Below, one piece after another: positions 47,801 to 57,449 of a stretch of DNA of 64,000 nucleotides; within the stretch, counting starts at the first letter, position 1, and each line of letters opens with the position of its first letter. Below the pieces are notes generated by a model. That model was given only the letters and a program-made list of their open reading frames with translations. It had not been told where the DNA came from and ran no database searches. This DNA is from Flagellimonas oceani. GTDB taxonomy: Bacteria; Bacteroidota; Bacteroidia; Flavobacteriales; Flavobacteriaceae. Where the stretch lies: NCBI RefSeq assembly GCF_011068285.1, contig NZ_CP049616.1, forward strand, positions 1,716,501 through 1,780,500. Direction: 5' to 3'. Made by a program: the position numbers and the translations under genes.

Positions 47801-47831
47801 CAAAATTACGCCATAAGATGCTTTGATGCAG
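47801..47831 (-). promoter_or_regulatory. Promoter of the cupin-like gene
   Basis: The minus strand carries TAATTTTG (47808-47801), an exact -7 match, with CTG in place of TTG 20 bp upstream. 24 bp before the ATG. Confidence 0.45.
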
Positions 47832-47937
47832 AACGTTAAGCAACTTTTAACGAATTAGTTGCATATTTCGTCGATTATGTTGGTTTTATTGTGAATTTAC
47901 TCAATAACAGTCACTTAAACCCTTTTTTCTGTTATTT

Positions 47938-49473
47938 TCAACCCAACCACCCCTCGCGATCTAAGCTTCGGTATTGAATAGCTTCGGATATATGCATCTC
48001 TGATATTTTTTCAACACCATCCAAATCGGCAATGGTTCGGGAGACCTTCAAAATTCTATCGTATGCCCTTGCGGACAGATTGAGCCGTTGCATGGCTTCT
48101 TTCAATAGATTTTTGGAGGATTCGTTGAGTTTGCAGAATTCCCTGATATGTTTGGTCCCCATTTGGGCATTGTAATGAATGCCATCAACGTTTTCAAATC
48201 TGCTGGTCTGTAATTGACGTGCCGCTTCTACTCTTTTTCTGATCACTACACTGCTTTCCCCTTTTCGCTCTTCCGATAGTTTATCAAAAGGTACAGGCGT
48301 CACTTCAATATGAATATCGATCCTGTCCAACAATGGTCCGGATATTTTCCCCAGATACCGTTGCATTTCGGCTGGTGATGAGGTGACCGGGGCATCGGGG
48401 TCGTTAAAATAACCGCCGGGACTCGGGTTCATACTGGCCACCAGCATAAAACTGCTGGGGTAGGTCACTGTAAATTGTGCACGGGCGATGGTCACTTCCC
48501 TATCTTCCATGGGTTGGCGCATCACTTCCAGCACCCTTCGTTCAAATTCGGGAAGTTCGTCCAAGAACAATACGCCATTGTGCGATAACGATATTTCCCC
48601 GGGTTGGGGATAGCTCCCACCGCCCACCAAGGCTGCGGAACTTATGGTATGATGGGGATTGCGGAATGGCCGTTGGCTCATCAGCCCCTTATTCTTGACC
48701 TTGCCTACCACACTGTGGATTTTGGTGGTTTCCAACGCTTCGTGAAGCGTCATCGGTGGCAAAATGGATGGTAAACGTTTGGCCAACATGGTCTTTCCGG
48801 CCCCGGGCGGGCCAATCAGAATAATGTTGTGTCCGCCCGCCGCGGCAATTTCCATACAGCGTTTTATACTTTCCTGCCCCTTTACATCGGAAAAATCAAA
48901 TTCGGGTAAATGTAAATGATCATAAAATTCCCGCCGTGTGTCAATTTCCGTTTGTTGGAGCGGTGCATTCTCATCAAAAAAATCAATGACCTCCTTGATA
49001 TTTTCCACTCCATAAACTTTTAATCCATTAACCACGGCGGCTTCTTTGGCGTTTTCTTTGGGCAGGATAAACCCCTCGAAACCTTCCTCCTGTGCCTTTA
49101 TGGCGATGGGGAGGGCGCCTTTAATGGGCTGTACGCTTCCGTCAAGGGAAAGCTCGCCCATGATCAGGTATTTCTGAATGTTTTCTGACCGAATCTGGTC
49201 GGATGCGGCCAAAATACCAATGGCCAAAGTAAGGTCGTAGGCGGAGCCTTCCTTTCTTAGGTCGGCCGGTGCCATGTTGATGGTGATCTTTTTTCCTGGA
49301 ATTCGGTACCCGTTGTTCTGCAGGGCGGCAGCTATCCTAAAATTGCTTTCCTTGATGGCATTATCGGGCAAACCTACCAAATGATATCCGATTCCTTTAT
49401 CTATATTGACCTCCACAACAATGGTTGTCGCTTCAATCCCAAAAACGGCACTTCCGTGAACTTTTATGAGCAT
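47938..49473 (-). CDS. comM: YifB/ComM family Mg-chelatase-like AAA+ ATPase
   Basis: 511 aa. The N-terminal Lon-protease-like fold domain (GIEATTIVVEVNIDKGIGYHLVGL) is followed by an AAA+ domain with Walker A LIGPPGAGKTMLAKRLP and Walker B GVLFLDELPEFERRVLEVM, and a C-terminal Mg-chelatase helical lid (NLSARAYDRILKVSRTIADL). ComM of Vibrio is a branch-migration helicase needed for natural transformation. Preceded by three phased CGTCAA-type repeats (49534-49585), so probably regulated with the other members of that set. Confidence 0.93.
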   Translation of the reverse strand: MLIKVHGSAVFGIEATTIVVEVNIDKGIGYHLVGLPDNAIKESNFRIAAALQNNGYRIPGKKITINMAPADLRKEGSAYDLTLAIGILAASDQIRSENIQKYLIMGELSLDGSVQPIKGALPIAIKAQEEGFEGFILPKENAKEAAVVNGLKVYGVENIKEVIDFFDENAPLQQTEIDTRREFYDHLHLPEFDFSDVKGQESIKRCMEIAAAGGHNIILIGPPGAGKTMLAKRLPSILPPMTLHEALETTKIHSVVGKVKNKGLMSQRPFRNPHHTISSAALVGGGSYPQPGEISLSHNGVLFLDELPEFERRVLEVMRQPMEDREVTIARAQFTVTYPSSFMLVASMNPSPGGYFNDPDAPVTSSPAEMQRYLGKISGPLLDRIDIHIEVTPVPFDKLSEERKGESSVVIRKRVEAARQLQTSRFENVDGIHYNAQMGTKHIREFCKLNESSKNLLKEAMQRLNLSARAYDRILKVSRTIADLDGVEKISEMHISEAIQYRSLDREGWLG

Positions 49474-49533
49474 ATCAACTTTTTAATTGAAAAAGGCTGA
49501 GAAAATAGCCAATCTCCAATCAAAAAAATCAAT

Positions 49534-49585
49534 GGTTTGACGGATACCCCAATTTGAATTGACGAATGCCCCGTTTGGATTAACG
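49534..49585 (-). promoter_or_regulatory. Triple direct-repeat operator upstream of comM
   Basis: On the minus strand the half-sites are CGTTAATCC (49585-49577), CGTCAATTC (49564-49556) and CGTCAAACC (49542-49534), starting 21 and 22 bp apart. The nearest is 61 bp from the comM ATG. The outer one overlaps the stop of the acylase gene. Between the first two is CAAACGGGGCATT, almost the same spacer as at 62598-62609. Confidence 0.55.
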
Positions 49586-51967
49586 GAAGATCAAAACAGA
49601 CTCCGCAGTTTCCTCAATTTCCTGCTTGTTCATCATCATTTTACGGAACTCCCCGTTGACATACATCTGTGCCTGATCATCGTAATGTTTGCTCAGGGGA
49701 TTACCGGACTGCCCGGTAGGCAAAATACTGATGCTGTTCTCCACATCGGAAAAATCGATGATTCTACGGGTCGATGGTCCGGAGCTTACTTTGTAAAAAC
49801 CTGTACTATCATAAGGAAAGGCCAGATTGTTTATCACCTCACGGGTGCCCTCCACCGGGAATGGTCCCACGTTGAAGTACTTTCTCAAGGATGCCACTTG
49901 CCCAAAGGGGTGTCCATGCTCCAAGGTATGCACTTTGTCCCAGGTCCATTCTTTTGTGTCTTCACCAAAGTCCTTTACCAATGATTCCCAAGTTTGGGAA
50001 AATGACATCATTACAATATCCTGTCTGGTTTCCACAACATCAGGGGTGTTTATATTATCCCACCATTTTGAATCTTTGATCCGTGCCCCCCAATCAATCT
50101 GCCTTTTGAACAAATGTGTGGACAGAAATTGTTTGAACATCTCGGGACCCAATTCATCCTCCATGGTATTCTTCACCATAAAATACAATGTTCTATGGTA
50201 AAGCACCGGACTTGTGCTTTTTAAGGTGTATTTTCCATCCCAATTTTTTAGGGAATCCAATAGCACCAGTTGCTCTTCATTCAAACTTGAAACATCGAAC
50301 AGTTTGATCAATTCGGTGACCACCTCCGTGTTCACTGGAGAGGTTACATCCAAAATCATTTCAGAGATGGATTCCTTGTCCCAATTATTTTTGGCATCCA
50401 ATAACTGTACAATTCGTTTTGCACGGTTTTCTGGCAAATAATAGCCGGGGTATAGCATTCCTGCAATGGAATCGGGTTGATTATTGGCAGAATATACATA
50501 GTTCCATGGTGGGTTTTCGGCCATTGGGTTTTCCGAAAAGTCCAGATAACGTAAGGGTTCTTCTTTACCTGATGTACCGTCCAAAATAAACTTGGTGGAC
50601 AAACTATCGGGCATTTGATAAAGTTTGGCCGTCGCCCACCAGGCCACGTTTCCTTGGGCATCGCCATACATAACATTGAGCCCTGGCGCATGAATATTGG
50701 GCAAAGCGTTTTTAAACTCTTCCATGTTGGTGGCATGACTCAACCCATACAGGGCATGTATCACCTTGTTCTTGGGCTTGGTATAGATCCAAGACATGGC
50801 AACGGGCCGCTCGCCGGATATTTGGTCCGCAATGTTGTTCAGTACCGGTCCATGGTGTGTTTTTTTGTAAGTAAAGGAAACATCTTCGCCATCTTTTACC
50901 TTAATGGTCTTGTTTACGAATTTATAGTCCTTCCAGCCTTCGGCCACTCGGTATTTTGTGCTGTCGGACGGATGGGTCTGCTCGTAATAAAAGTCGATAT
51001 CGTCATTCTCGAACATGGTGAGTCCGTAGGCCAGATTTCTATCGTGCCCCAATAAAGGGAAGGGAACTCCCGCCAAATGATATCCATACTTTTCGTAGGT
51101 AGGGGTGCTTATATGGGCCTCATACCATACGGAGGGCTGTGCAAACCCAATATGGGGGTCGTTGGCAAAAATCACCTTGCCATTTTTTGTTTTTTGTGGG
51201 GCAACCACCCAGCTATTGCTCCCCTCAAATTGGGGAATGGGCAGTTTGCCAAGGGCCTCCGTTACACTTGCCGTAATATTGGTTCCCAAAGTGTCGGTTA
51301 CTTCGCCTTTATAATTTTTTATCCAGACGGTGGTTGTATCTGAATCAACCGTCAAGTCGCGCATATATTCCTCGCCCAGTTTGTTTCGCATACTGGTCAA
51401 CAAAGGGTCTGTTTTGTGCGCCATGGCAAAACTGAAGGCCATATAACCAACGGCATTGTACACATCTTCAATGGTGAAAGGTTCCTTATCAATCCCAGTC
51501 AGATAGAACTCTATGGGGGTGGGACCTTGTGCTATAAATTCATTGATGCCATCCAGGTAGGCTTGGGCCATCAAAATGGTTTCACTATCGGCATCAAGAG
51601 CGGCAACAGTTTCTTTTGTGTGGTCGGCAATACCGAGGGACAGAAAAAACTTATCCGTGCCGATCATATCCTTTCCAAAAACCTCAGAAAGTCGACCTTT
51701 GGCCACTCTACGCAACAATTCCATCTGCCATAACCTGTCCTGTGCGTGCACATATCCCAATGCCCGCAAAGCATCTGCCTCGTTTTGGGCATAAATATGC
51801 GGAATTCCGTAGGAGTCAAAATAAGTGGTCACCTCATTGGAAATACCGGCCAGTTTTTTTTCACCGCTATAATCCGGTTTTAAGGTATTTATAAATATAG
51901 CAATGCCAATAATTACAAGTAGAAGCAATCCTGCAAGAACAAGAAGAATCTTTTTGTACTTTTTCAC
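49580..51967 (-). CDS. Penicillin acylase family N-terminal nucleophile hydrolase
   Basis: 795-aa Ntn hydrolase precursor. A membrane anchor or signal (ILLVLAGLLLLVIIGIAIFI) is followed by the alpha chain (YGIPHIYAQNEADALRALGYVHAQDRLWQMEL) and a self-cleavage site at G-SNSWVV (FEGSNSWVVAPQKT), whose Ser becomes the beta-chain N-terminus. FANDPHIGF carries the usual downstream residues. Periplasmic. The family cleaves amides of penicillins, acyl-homoserine lactones and others; substrate not predictable. Confidence 0.92.
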   Translation of the reverse strand: MKKYKKILLVLAGLLLLVIIGIAIFINTLKPDYSGEKKLAGISNEVTTYFDSYGIPHIYAQNEADALRALGYVHAQDRLWQMELLRRVAKGRLSEVFGKDMIGTDKFFLSLGIADHTKETVAALDADSETILMAQAYLDGINEFIAQGPTPIEFYLTGIDKEPFTIEDVYNAVGYMAFSFAMAHKTDPLLTSMRNKLGEEYMRDLTVDSDTTTVWIKNYKGEVTDTLGTNITASVTEALGKLPIPQFEGSNSWVVAPQKTKNGKVIFANDPHIGFAQPSVWYEAHISTPTYEKYGYHLAGVPFPLLGHDRNLAYGLTMFENDDIDFYYEQTHPSDSTKYRVAEGWKDYKFVNKTIKVKDGEDVSFTYKKTHHGPVLNNIADQISGERPVAMSWIYTKPKNKVIHALYGLSHATNMEEFKNALPNIHAPGLNVMYGDAQGNVAWWATAKLYQMPDSLSTKFILDGTSGKEEPLRYLDFSENPMAENPPWNYVYSANNQPDSIAGMLYPGYYLPENRAKRIVQLLDAKNNWDKESISEMILDVTSPVNTEVVTELIKLFDVSSLNEEQLVLLDSLKNWDGKYTLKSTSPVLYHRTLYFMVKNTMEDELGPEMFKQFLSTHLFKRQIDWGARIKDSKWWDNINTPDVVETRQDIVMMSFSQTWESLVKDFGEDTKEWTWDKVHTLEHGHPFGQVASLRKYFNVGPFPVEGTREVINNLAFPYDSTGFYKVSSGPSTRRIIDFSDVENSISILPTGQSGNPLSKHYDDQAQMYVNGEFRKMMMNKQEIEETAESVLIFR

Positions 51968-52047
51968 GAAGATGGGTTAAGTCGATTAATACTCTAAGGT
52001 ATAATTAATTTCTTAGATGACTTAAAAAATATGTTGACAAATCTCAA

Positions 52048-54036
52048 CTATTTGTTCATGGAAAGATGGTGTTTTTCCAAGCCCGACCTTAACCATTTCT
52101 CATAAGTCTCAACATCAACATATTGTACCGCTTCATTTAAAATCTCCAAATTTGGGGAGAGCAAGACATAATATGGCTGCGATGCCGCATTGAAATTGAT
52201 GGTCTGGAACGTTCCCCATTTTTGACCAATGGTCTCAATTGGTTTTACCCGACCCGAGTCGTATTTAAAATCAAATTTTTCTGATTCTGGAAGTTCCTTT
52301 CTATCATCTACATACAATGAAATCAACACATAATCTTCCTTCAAAATGGGATAGATGTTGGAATCGCTCCACACATTTTCCTCCATTTTTCTACAATTCA
52401 CACAGGCCCAGCCCGTAAAATCGAGCAGAATGGGCTTGTTGACCTTTTGTGCGTATGCCACGCCTTCTTCAAAATCCTTGTAACAATCCAAGCCTAACGG
52501 ACAATCGCTTTCTGTTTCCACAACACTGTAAAAACTTGGTGGGGGAAATCCACTCAACAACTTCAACTGTGTAATGTTAAACAGGCCTAGCACCAAGTAA
52601 ACGGTAAAGGCAAAACTGACCAAACCTATTGCCTTGCGGGTCGATGAAAGTTTCTTTTTGGGCCCATCGTGCGGAAACCTGAAAATTCCAAAGAGGTAAA
52701 GTGTCATCAAAACGAACAGCACTACCCAGATGCCGACGAATATCTCCCGTTTAAAGATGCCCCAGTTGCCTACCAAATCGGCATTTGACAGGAATTTGAA
52801 GGCCAAGGCCAGTTCCAAAAATCCAAGCACCACTTTTACGGTTGTCATCCAGCCGCCAGACTTTGGCAACGAATTTAACCAGGCCGGAAACATGGCAAAC
52901 AACGCAAACGGAAGGGCCAATGCCAAACCAAAACCTACCATTCCGGAGGTTAAGTTGGTGGCCACATTCCCTTCGGCCAATGTTGTACTCCCCAAAAGCC
53001 CGCCCAAAATGGGGCCTGTACAGGAAAACGAAACGATGGCGAGGGTCAATGCCATAAAAAAGATACCGAGCCCCCCTCCTACTTTGGACGAGGCGGAATC
53101 CATTTTATTGGCCCAAGAGCTGGGCAACGTCAATTCATAATACCCAAAAAACGAAAAGGCAAAGAATACAAAAATGATAAAGAAGAACACATTCAACCAA
53201 ATATTGGTTGCGATGGTGTTCAATATCTGCGAGTCCACCGAATTGAACAAATGGAACGGTAAGCTCAGCAAGAAATAAATCAGCACGATAAAGAAACCGT
53301 ACAATATGGCGTTGGCTATACCTTTGGACTTATTTTTTGTTTGTTTGGTAAAAAAAGAGACCGTCAGCGGAATCATGGGGAACACGCAAGGGGTCAACAA
53401 GGCAATCAATCCGCCGATAAAACCTAAACCGAAAATCACCCATAGGTTGGATTTTCCTTCGGAATCGGTAACCCCGTTTTGATTCAGGAGGTTTTTGTTC
53501 TTTAAATCCACCTTCAGCGATTCGCCCAATGCCACGCTGCGTTCATCCAAAGCTGTCTCTTCGGCGACAAATCCGCTTCCATCCAACGAAATTTGAAAAT
53601 ATTCATCAACGGGCAAACAAACCTCCTTGCATATCTGGTAAAACAGGTTTACGGATATTTGGTTGACCTCCGGGTCCAACAATTTGATTTTTTGGGTGAA
53701 AATGGCCTCTTCCTTAAAAAAGGTTTCATCAACCTCAAAAATATCACTGTATTCTATGATCGTTTCACTTTCCTCTGTCTTACCTACAAGCTCGTAATGC
53801 TCTCCGGCCTTCTCAAAAGTGAACTCACTGGGCAAGGAACCGCCTTCGTCCGTGTATTGTGAGTAGATGTGCCACCCATCCATAATTTTGGCCTTGAACA
53901 CCAGTTCGTATTCGGTATCGGACAATTTATTCACCTCATGGCTCCAAACGGCGGGATTCTCATCGGTTTGTGCAAACGCTGTCAGGTTGATAAAAAACAA
54001 TCCTAAAAAAAGTACCAATAATCTTATGTATGCCAT
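52048..54036 (-). CDS. dsbD: Thiol:disulfide interchange protein DsbD
   Basis: 662 aa. Signal peptide; periplasmic alpha domain with the reactive Cys pair in FYQICKEVCLPVDEYF (about residues 135-150); an eight-helix membrane beta domain with conserved Cys (ALLTPCVFPMIPLTVSFF and VSFSCTGPILGGLLG); C-terminal thioredoxin gamma domain with CVNC (FTGWACVNCRKMEENVW). It transfers electrons from cytoplasmic thioredoxin to periplasmic substrates. Start overlaps the end of tilS by 13 bp. Confidence 0.94.
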   Translation of the reverse strand: MAYIRLLVLFLGLFFINLTAFAQTDENPAVWSHEVNKLSDTEYELVFKAKIMDGWHIYSQYTDEGGSLPSEFTFEKAGEHYELVGKTEESETIIEYSDIFEVDETFFKEEAIFTQKIKLLDPEVNQISVNLFYQICKEVCLPVDEYFQISLDGSGFVAEETALDERSVALGESLKVDLKNKNLLNQNGVTDSEGKSNLWVIFGLGFIGGLIALLTPCVFPMIPLTVSFFTKQTKNKSKGIANAILYGFFIVLIYFLLSLPFHLFNSVDSQILNTIATNIWLNVFFFIIFVFFAFSFFGYYELTLPSSWANKMDSASSKVGGGLGIFFMALTLAIVSFSCTGPILGGLLGSTTLAEGNVATNLTSGMVGFGLALALPFALFAMFPAWLNSLPKSGGWMTTVKVVLGFLELALAFKFLSNADLVGNWGIFKREIFVGIWVVLFVLMTLYLFGIFRFPHDGPKKKLSSTRKAIGLVSFAFTVYLVLGLFNITQLKLLSGFPPPSFYSVVETESDCPLGLDCYKDFEEGVAYAQKVNKPILLDFTGWACVNCRKMEENVWSDSNIYPILKEDYVLISLYVDDRKELPESEKFDFKYDSGRVKPIETIGQKWGTFQTINFNAASQPYYVLLSPNLEILNEAVQYVDVETYEKWLRSGLEKHHLSMNK

Positions 54037-55331
54037 GTAATCTTAACTATTTCTTGAGTTGATTCCTCAACTTTGAATCGTTCGTCCGCCCGTTTGCCCA
54101 ATACCCAGACAATTTCTTCGTCCGAACAGAGCAACCATTGCTTTTCTTTTGAAATGAGGTCCATCTTTTCATCCTTGAAAAATTTGGACAACTTTTTTTT
54201 GCCCCGCATCCCAAAAGGATAAAAATAGTCGCCTTTTTTCCAATTCCTTAACACCAAGGGAAAGTTTAACTTTTCCTTATCCAAAAATACGACATTTTCA
54301 GCCGTCTCACCCAGTGTTTTCCACTCTTCCAACTTTAACTTAATGGGTAAATCGGACGTGGTTTCGTTTAAATGGACGGCATAGGACGTATTTGCCTTGA
54401 TTTCAATTTTGGACAACATTAGACAATCCCTATCCTTCAACAGTCTGTGCGTTTTGGAAATCAACTGCTTGCCGCTCATGGCGCCCAACAGACTTTTTAC
54501 ATCGTTCCATTCCGTAAAACCATATTCGCTCAACAATCCGTACAAATAAGCATCCAAGGGCTGCAACTTTTCCAGTTCGGAAATTTGAATTTTTACGACA
54601 CCTTTTTCATGCCGGAACATTTTCTGCTTCAATTCTTTTAAATGATTGATGACCAAATCGTTGGTCTGTCCCAAAAAGTGTTGCGTATTTTGAAAATTTT
54701 GAAGAAAAGCTGGATGGAGTTCTTTTAGATGCGGAACCACCTCATGACGAATCTTGTTGCGAAGGTATGCAGTGCTCGCATTGCTGCCATCTTCCCGCCA
54801 TTCAATCCCCTCCGACTCCGCAAACGCCAGAATCTCTTTCCTGGAAAAAGGCAACAACGGCCGAACAATGGTTCCATTCACTTCAGGGATGCCCAAGAGC
54901 CCTTCAATCCCTGTTCCACGGGATAGATTGATAAGAAAAGTCTCCAAACTGTCGTCCGCATGGTGGGCCGTTAAAATATAATCCAACCTTTTGGATTGCA
55001 GCAGTTCGTCAAACCATTGGTAACGCAGCTCCCGTGCTGCCATCTGTACCGACAAACGCTGTGTTTCGGCATAGTGTCCAGTGTCAAATTGCTCAACAAA
55101 ACATTCAACCCCTAATTTGGATGCCAATTGCCTTACGAATTCCTCATCCCCGTCACTTTCCGCACCTCGCAACGAAAAATTGCAATGTGCCAGGGTAAAA
55201 TCAAAATCCAAGGCAGCACATAAATGGACCAAAACAACACTATCAAGTCCTCCACTACAGGCCACCAAAAGTTTCTTCTCTTTGAGAAATGGCAAGTCGG
55301 TTACAATATGGTTATTGAATTTTTGGACCAT
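54024..55331 (-). CDS. tilS: tRNA(Ile)-lysidine synthase
   Basis: 435-aa N-type PP-loop ATPase that attaches lysine to C34 of the CAU-anticodon isoleucine tRNA, letting it read AUA. PP-loop ACSGGLDSVVLVHLC, ILTAHHADDSLETFLINLSRG, and a C-terminal TilS-type domain with WKKGDYFYPFGMRGKKKLSKF. Essential in most bacteria. Overlaps the downstream dsbD. Confidence 0.95.
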   Translation of the reverse strand: MVQKFNNHIVTDLPFLKEKKLLVACSGGLDSVVLVHLCAALDFDFTLAHCNFSLRGAESDGDEEFVRQLASKLGVECFVEQFDTGHYAETQRLSVQMAARELRYQWFDELLQSKRLDYILTAHHADDSLETFLINLSRGTGIEGLLGIPEVNGTIVRPLLPFSRKEILAFAESEGIEWREDGSNASTAYLRNKIRHEVVPHLKELHPAFLQNFQNTQHFLGQTNDLVINHLKELKQKMFRHEKGVVKIQISELEKLQPLDAYLYGLLSEYGFTEWNDVKSLLGAMSGKQLISKTHRLLKDRDCLMLSKIEIKANTSYAVHLNETTSDLPIKLKLEEWKTLGETAENVVFLDKEKLNFPLVLRNWKKGDYFYPFGMRGKKKLSKFFKDEKMDLISKEKQWLLCSDEEIVWVLGKRADERFKVEESTQEIVKITWHT

Positions 55332-55478
55332 GCTGCGAATTTACGAATAAACCCTTGTCCCGACGTCGTTATTCGGTTACAGGTTATTTTGTTGTTGTTC
55401 TATCGACATTTGGGTTTGAGCTAGATATTTGATAGCACCTTGAAGTCCGTCCTTTTGTCCAAAAGCGTAACGGTCCTG

Positions 55479-56777
55479 TTACCTCCCCTGCGCTTCCCTT
55501 TCCTCCAAAACCGTTCGCATTGCTTTTGCTTTGAGCAGACATTCTTGATACTCTTTTTCGGGATCGGATTTTGAGGTGATGGCACTGCCCACAGAAAAAG
55601 AAACATATTTTTTGCTGGCATTGTACAAAATACTTCGAATGACCACATTAAAGTCAAAATCGCCATTGGGCGCAAAATAACCTACGGCTCCGCTGTACAG
55701 ACCCCGCTTGGTCTCCTCCAGTTCCTCGATGATCTTCATCGCGGAAATTTTCGGTGCACCGGTCATACTCCCCATCGGGAAGGTATCCTTGATCAATTCC
55801 AATGGGCTTTTATTCGTTGGAACTTTTGAAACTATGGTCGAGATCAATTGATGTACTTGCTTAAAAGTGTGCGGTTTGCAAAGTTCCTCCACCTGTACCG
55901 ACCCACGTATCGCACTTTTGGACAAATCGTTACGGACCAAATCGGTGATCATAATATTTTCGGAACGCTCTTTTTTATCTTGGGCCAACTCCTGCTTGAT
56001 TTTTTCGTCTTCCCGCTCGTCCATGCCCCGTCTTGCAGTGCCTTTTATGGGCTGCGAAATTACCTTTTGGCCCATTTTTTTGATGTATCGTTCCGGGGAG
56101 GCGCACATTAGGTACTTATCACTGAGTTTTGCAAATGCGGCAAACGGTGGTTCGGAAATACCATTCAGTTTTTGATAGGTTTCCCATGGGTCTACGGCCA
56201 CATCCTCTGCATAAAACTCCTGACAAAAATTGGCCTCGTAAATATCCCCCCGGTGAATATGCTCCAAAAAACGACGGGCCTTCTCAAAATAGGCATCTTT
56301 ATGAATCCGCATCTTTATTTTGATGGGTTCATTGGGTTTGGGCGACGTTTCTTGCGGTGAAAAATTACGGATTTCCGCTAAATCACCATCAATTTCATTG
56401 GCCACATCCTCCAAATACTTAAAGTGGAGTTGTCCGCCATCAACAATAATAATTTTTTGCGGCTGAAAGAACTGTAATGCCGGAAAATCGAGACCATCAA
56501 AATTATTCGAGGTCAAATCCTCCAACTCGTTCTTTACATCATAGGATAAATAACCGAACAACCAATCATTTTCGTTCTCCAAAAAGGTGTTGAGCGCATC
56601 GGCGGTATACAATGTACGGCACGCCCCAACCGCTAAACCTGCTTCAAAAGTGGAATAGTGGTCTTGGTGGGCATTGCTGTCCAACCAAACGGCCATATCA
56701 AACTTTTTGGCCCACCAAAACAGCGCCTCTTTACTTTGTAAAAGGGGGTTTATCCGAAAGGAACGATGAATCCGCAA
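55479..56777 (-). CDS. pabB: Aminodeoxychorismate synthase component I (PabB)
   Basis: 432-aa chorismate-binding enzyme of folate synthesis; aminates chorismate for p-aminobenzoate. The motif VISQPIKGTARRG has the Lys (PIKGT) typical of PabB rather than the PIAGT of anthranilate synthase. DLVRNDLSKSAIRGSVQVEEL, FPMGSMTGAPKISAMKIIEELE and CASPERYI are family motifs. Start is TTG (MRIHRSFRIN), 3 bp after the FMN reductase gene. Confidence 0.9.
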   Translation of the reverse strand: MRIHRSFRINPLLQSKEALFWWAKKFDMAVWLDSNAHQDHYSTFEAGLAVGACRTLYTADALNTFLENENDWLFGYLSYDVKNELEDLTSNNFDGLDFPALQFFQPQKIIIVDGGQLHFKYLEDVANEIDGDLAEIRNFSPQETSPKPNEPIKIKMRIHKDAYFEKARRFLEHIHRGDIYEANFCQEFYAEDVAVDPWETYQKLNGISEPPFAAFAKLSDKYLMCASPERYIKKMGQKVISQPIKGTARRGMDEREDEKIKQELAQDKKERSENIMITDLVRNDLSKSAIRGSVQVEELCKPHTFKQVHQLISTIVSKVPTNKSPLELIKDTFPMGSMTGAPKISAMKIIEELEETKRGLYSGAVGYFAPNGDFDFNVVIRSILYNASKKYVSFSVGSAITSKSDPEKEYQECLLKAKAMRTVLEEREAQGR

Positions 56778-56780
56778 TAG

Positions 56781-57317
56781 TTATGAATTTAAGGAATCCA
56801 AAAATGCATCCAGCGCCTTCCGGTGTTCCATTTGTAAGGCTTCATCCACAATGCCCTCATCATCAAAATTGTCGTAGAACGATGGCAACGAAAACCCCGC
56901 TGTTATTTCTCCGCCAAATCTGGGCAGCATATTTTCGATAACGGTAAACGAGCCTTTCCCTCCACGCTTGCCCCCCGATGTGGACATCAAAAAAATTTTG
57001 GTGCCTTCCAAAAAATTCCGGTCCAAACGGGATAGCCAATCCAGTACATTTTTAAAATATGCTGAGGGGTTTCCGTTATGTTCGTTTACGGACAGCATTA
57101 GTCCCTCTGCTCTGTTGATTTTAGCTTTGAAATCCACCAAGGCATCCGAGTACCCCTCCGCTTTTTCAAGGTCCGCGCTAAACAGGGGAAAAGGGTGCTC
57201 TGCCATGTTCAACAACTCAATATCATGGTCTTTGACCAGTGAAGCTGTATGTTTTATCAATTTATAATTAATAGAAGTTGAAGAATTGCTCCCTGCTAAT
57301 GCCAAAAGTGCAGCCAT
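56781..57317 (-). CDS. NADPH-dependent FMN reductase
   Basis: 178-aa flavodoxin-like reductase (SsuE/ChrR-type). N-terminal LLALAGSNSSTSINYKLIK gives the phosphate-binding loop; LMLSVNEHNGNPSAYFKNVLDWLSR carries the flavin contact region, and MSTSGGKRGGKGS the second. Probably reduces FMN or quinones in the cytoplasm. Next to pabB in the same direction, 3 bp apart. Confidence 0.87.
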   Translation of the reverse strand: MAALLALAGSNSSTSINYKLIKHTASLVKDHDIELLNMAEHPFPLFSADLEKAEGYSDALVDFKAKINRAEGLMLSVNEHNGNPSAYFKNVLDWLSRLDRNFLEGTKIFLMSTSGGKRGGKGSFTVIENMLPRFGGEITAGFSLPSFYDNFDDEGIVDEALQMEHRKALDAFLDSLNS

Positions 57318-57449
57318 TGTAAAAATTCGTTGATTGTTTCGCTAAAATACCGCAATTGGCACAGAGATGCGACTATTTTGTATATTTTTGACATCCGTAA
57401 CGTCCAAAGTGACTGCAAAACAAGTATATAGAGGGTGAATTTTAATTGA

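Noticed and set aside
47818..47850. GCAACT...AGTTGC inverted repeat upstream of the cupin-like gene
   Set aside because: Only 6-bp arms with an 11-bp spacer in AT-rich DNA; not convincing.
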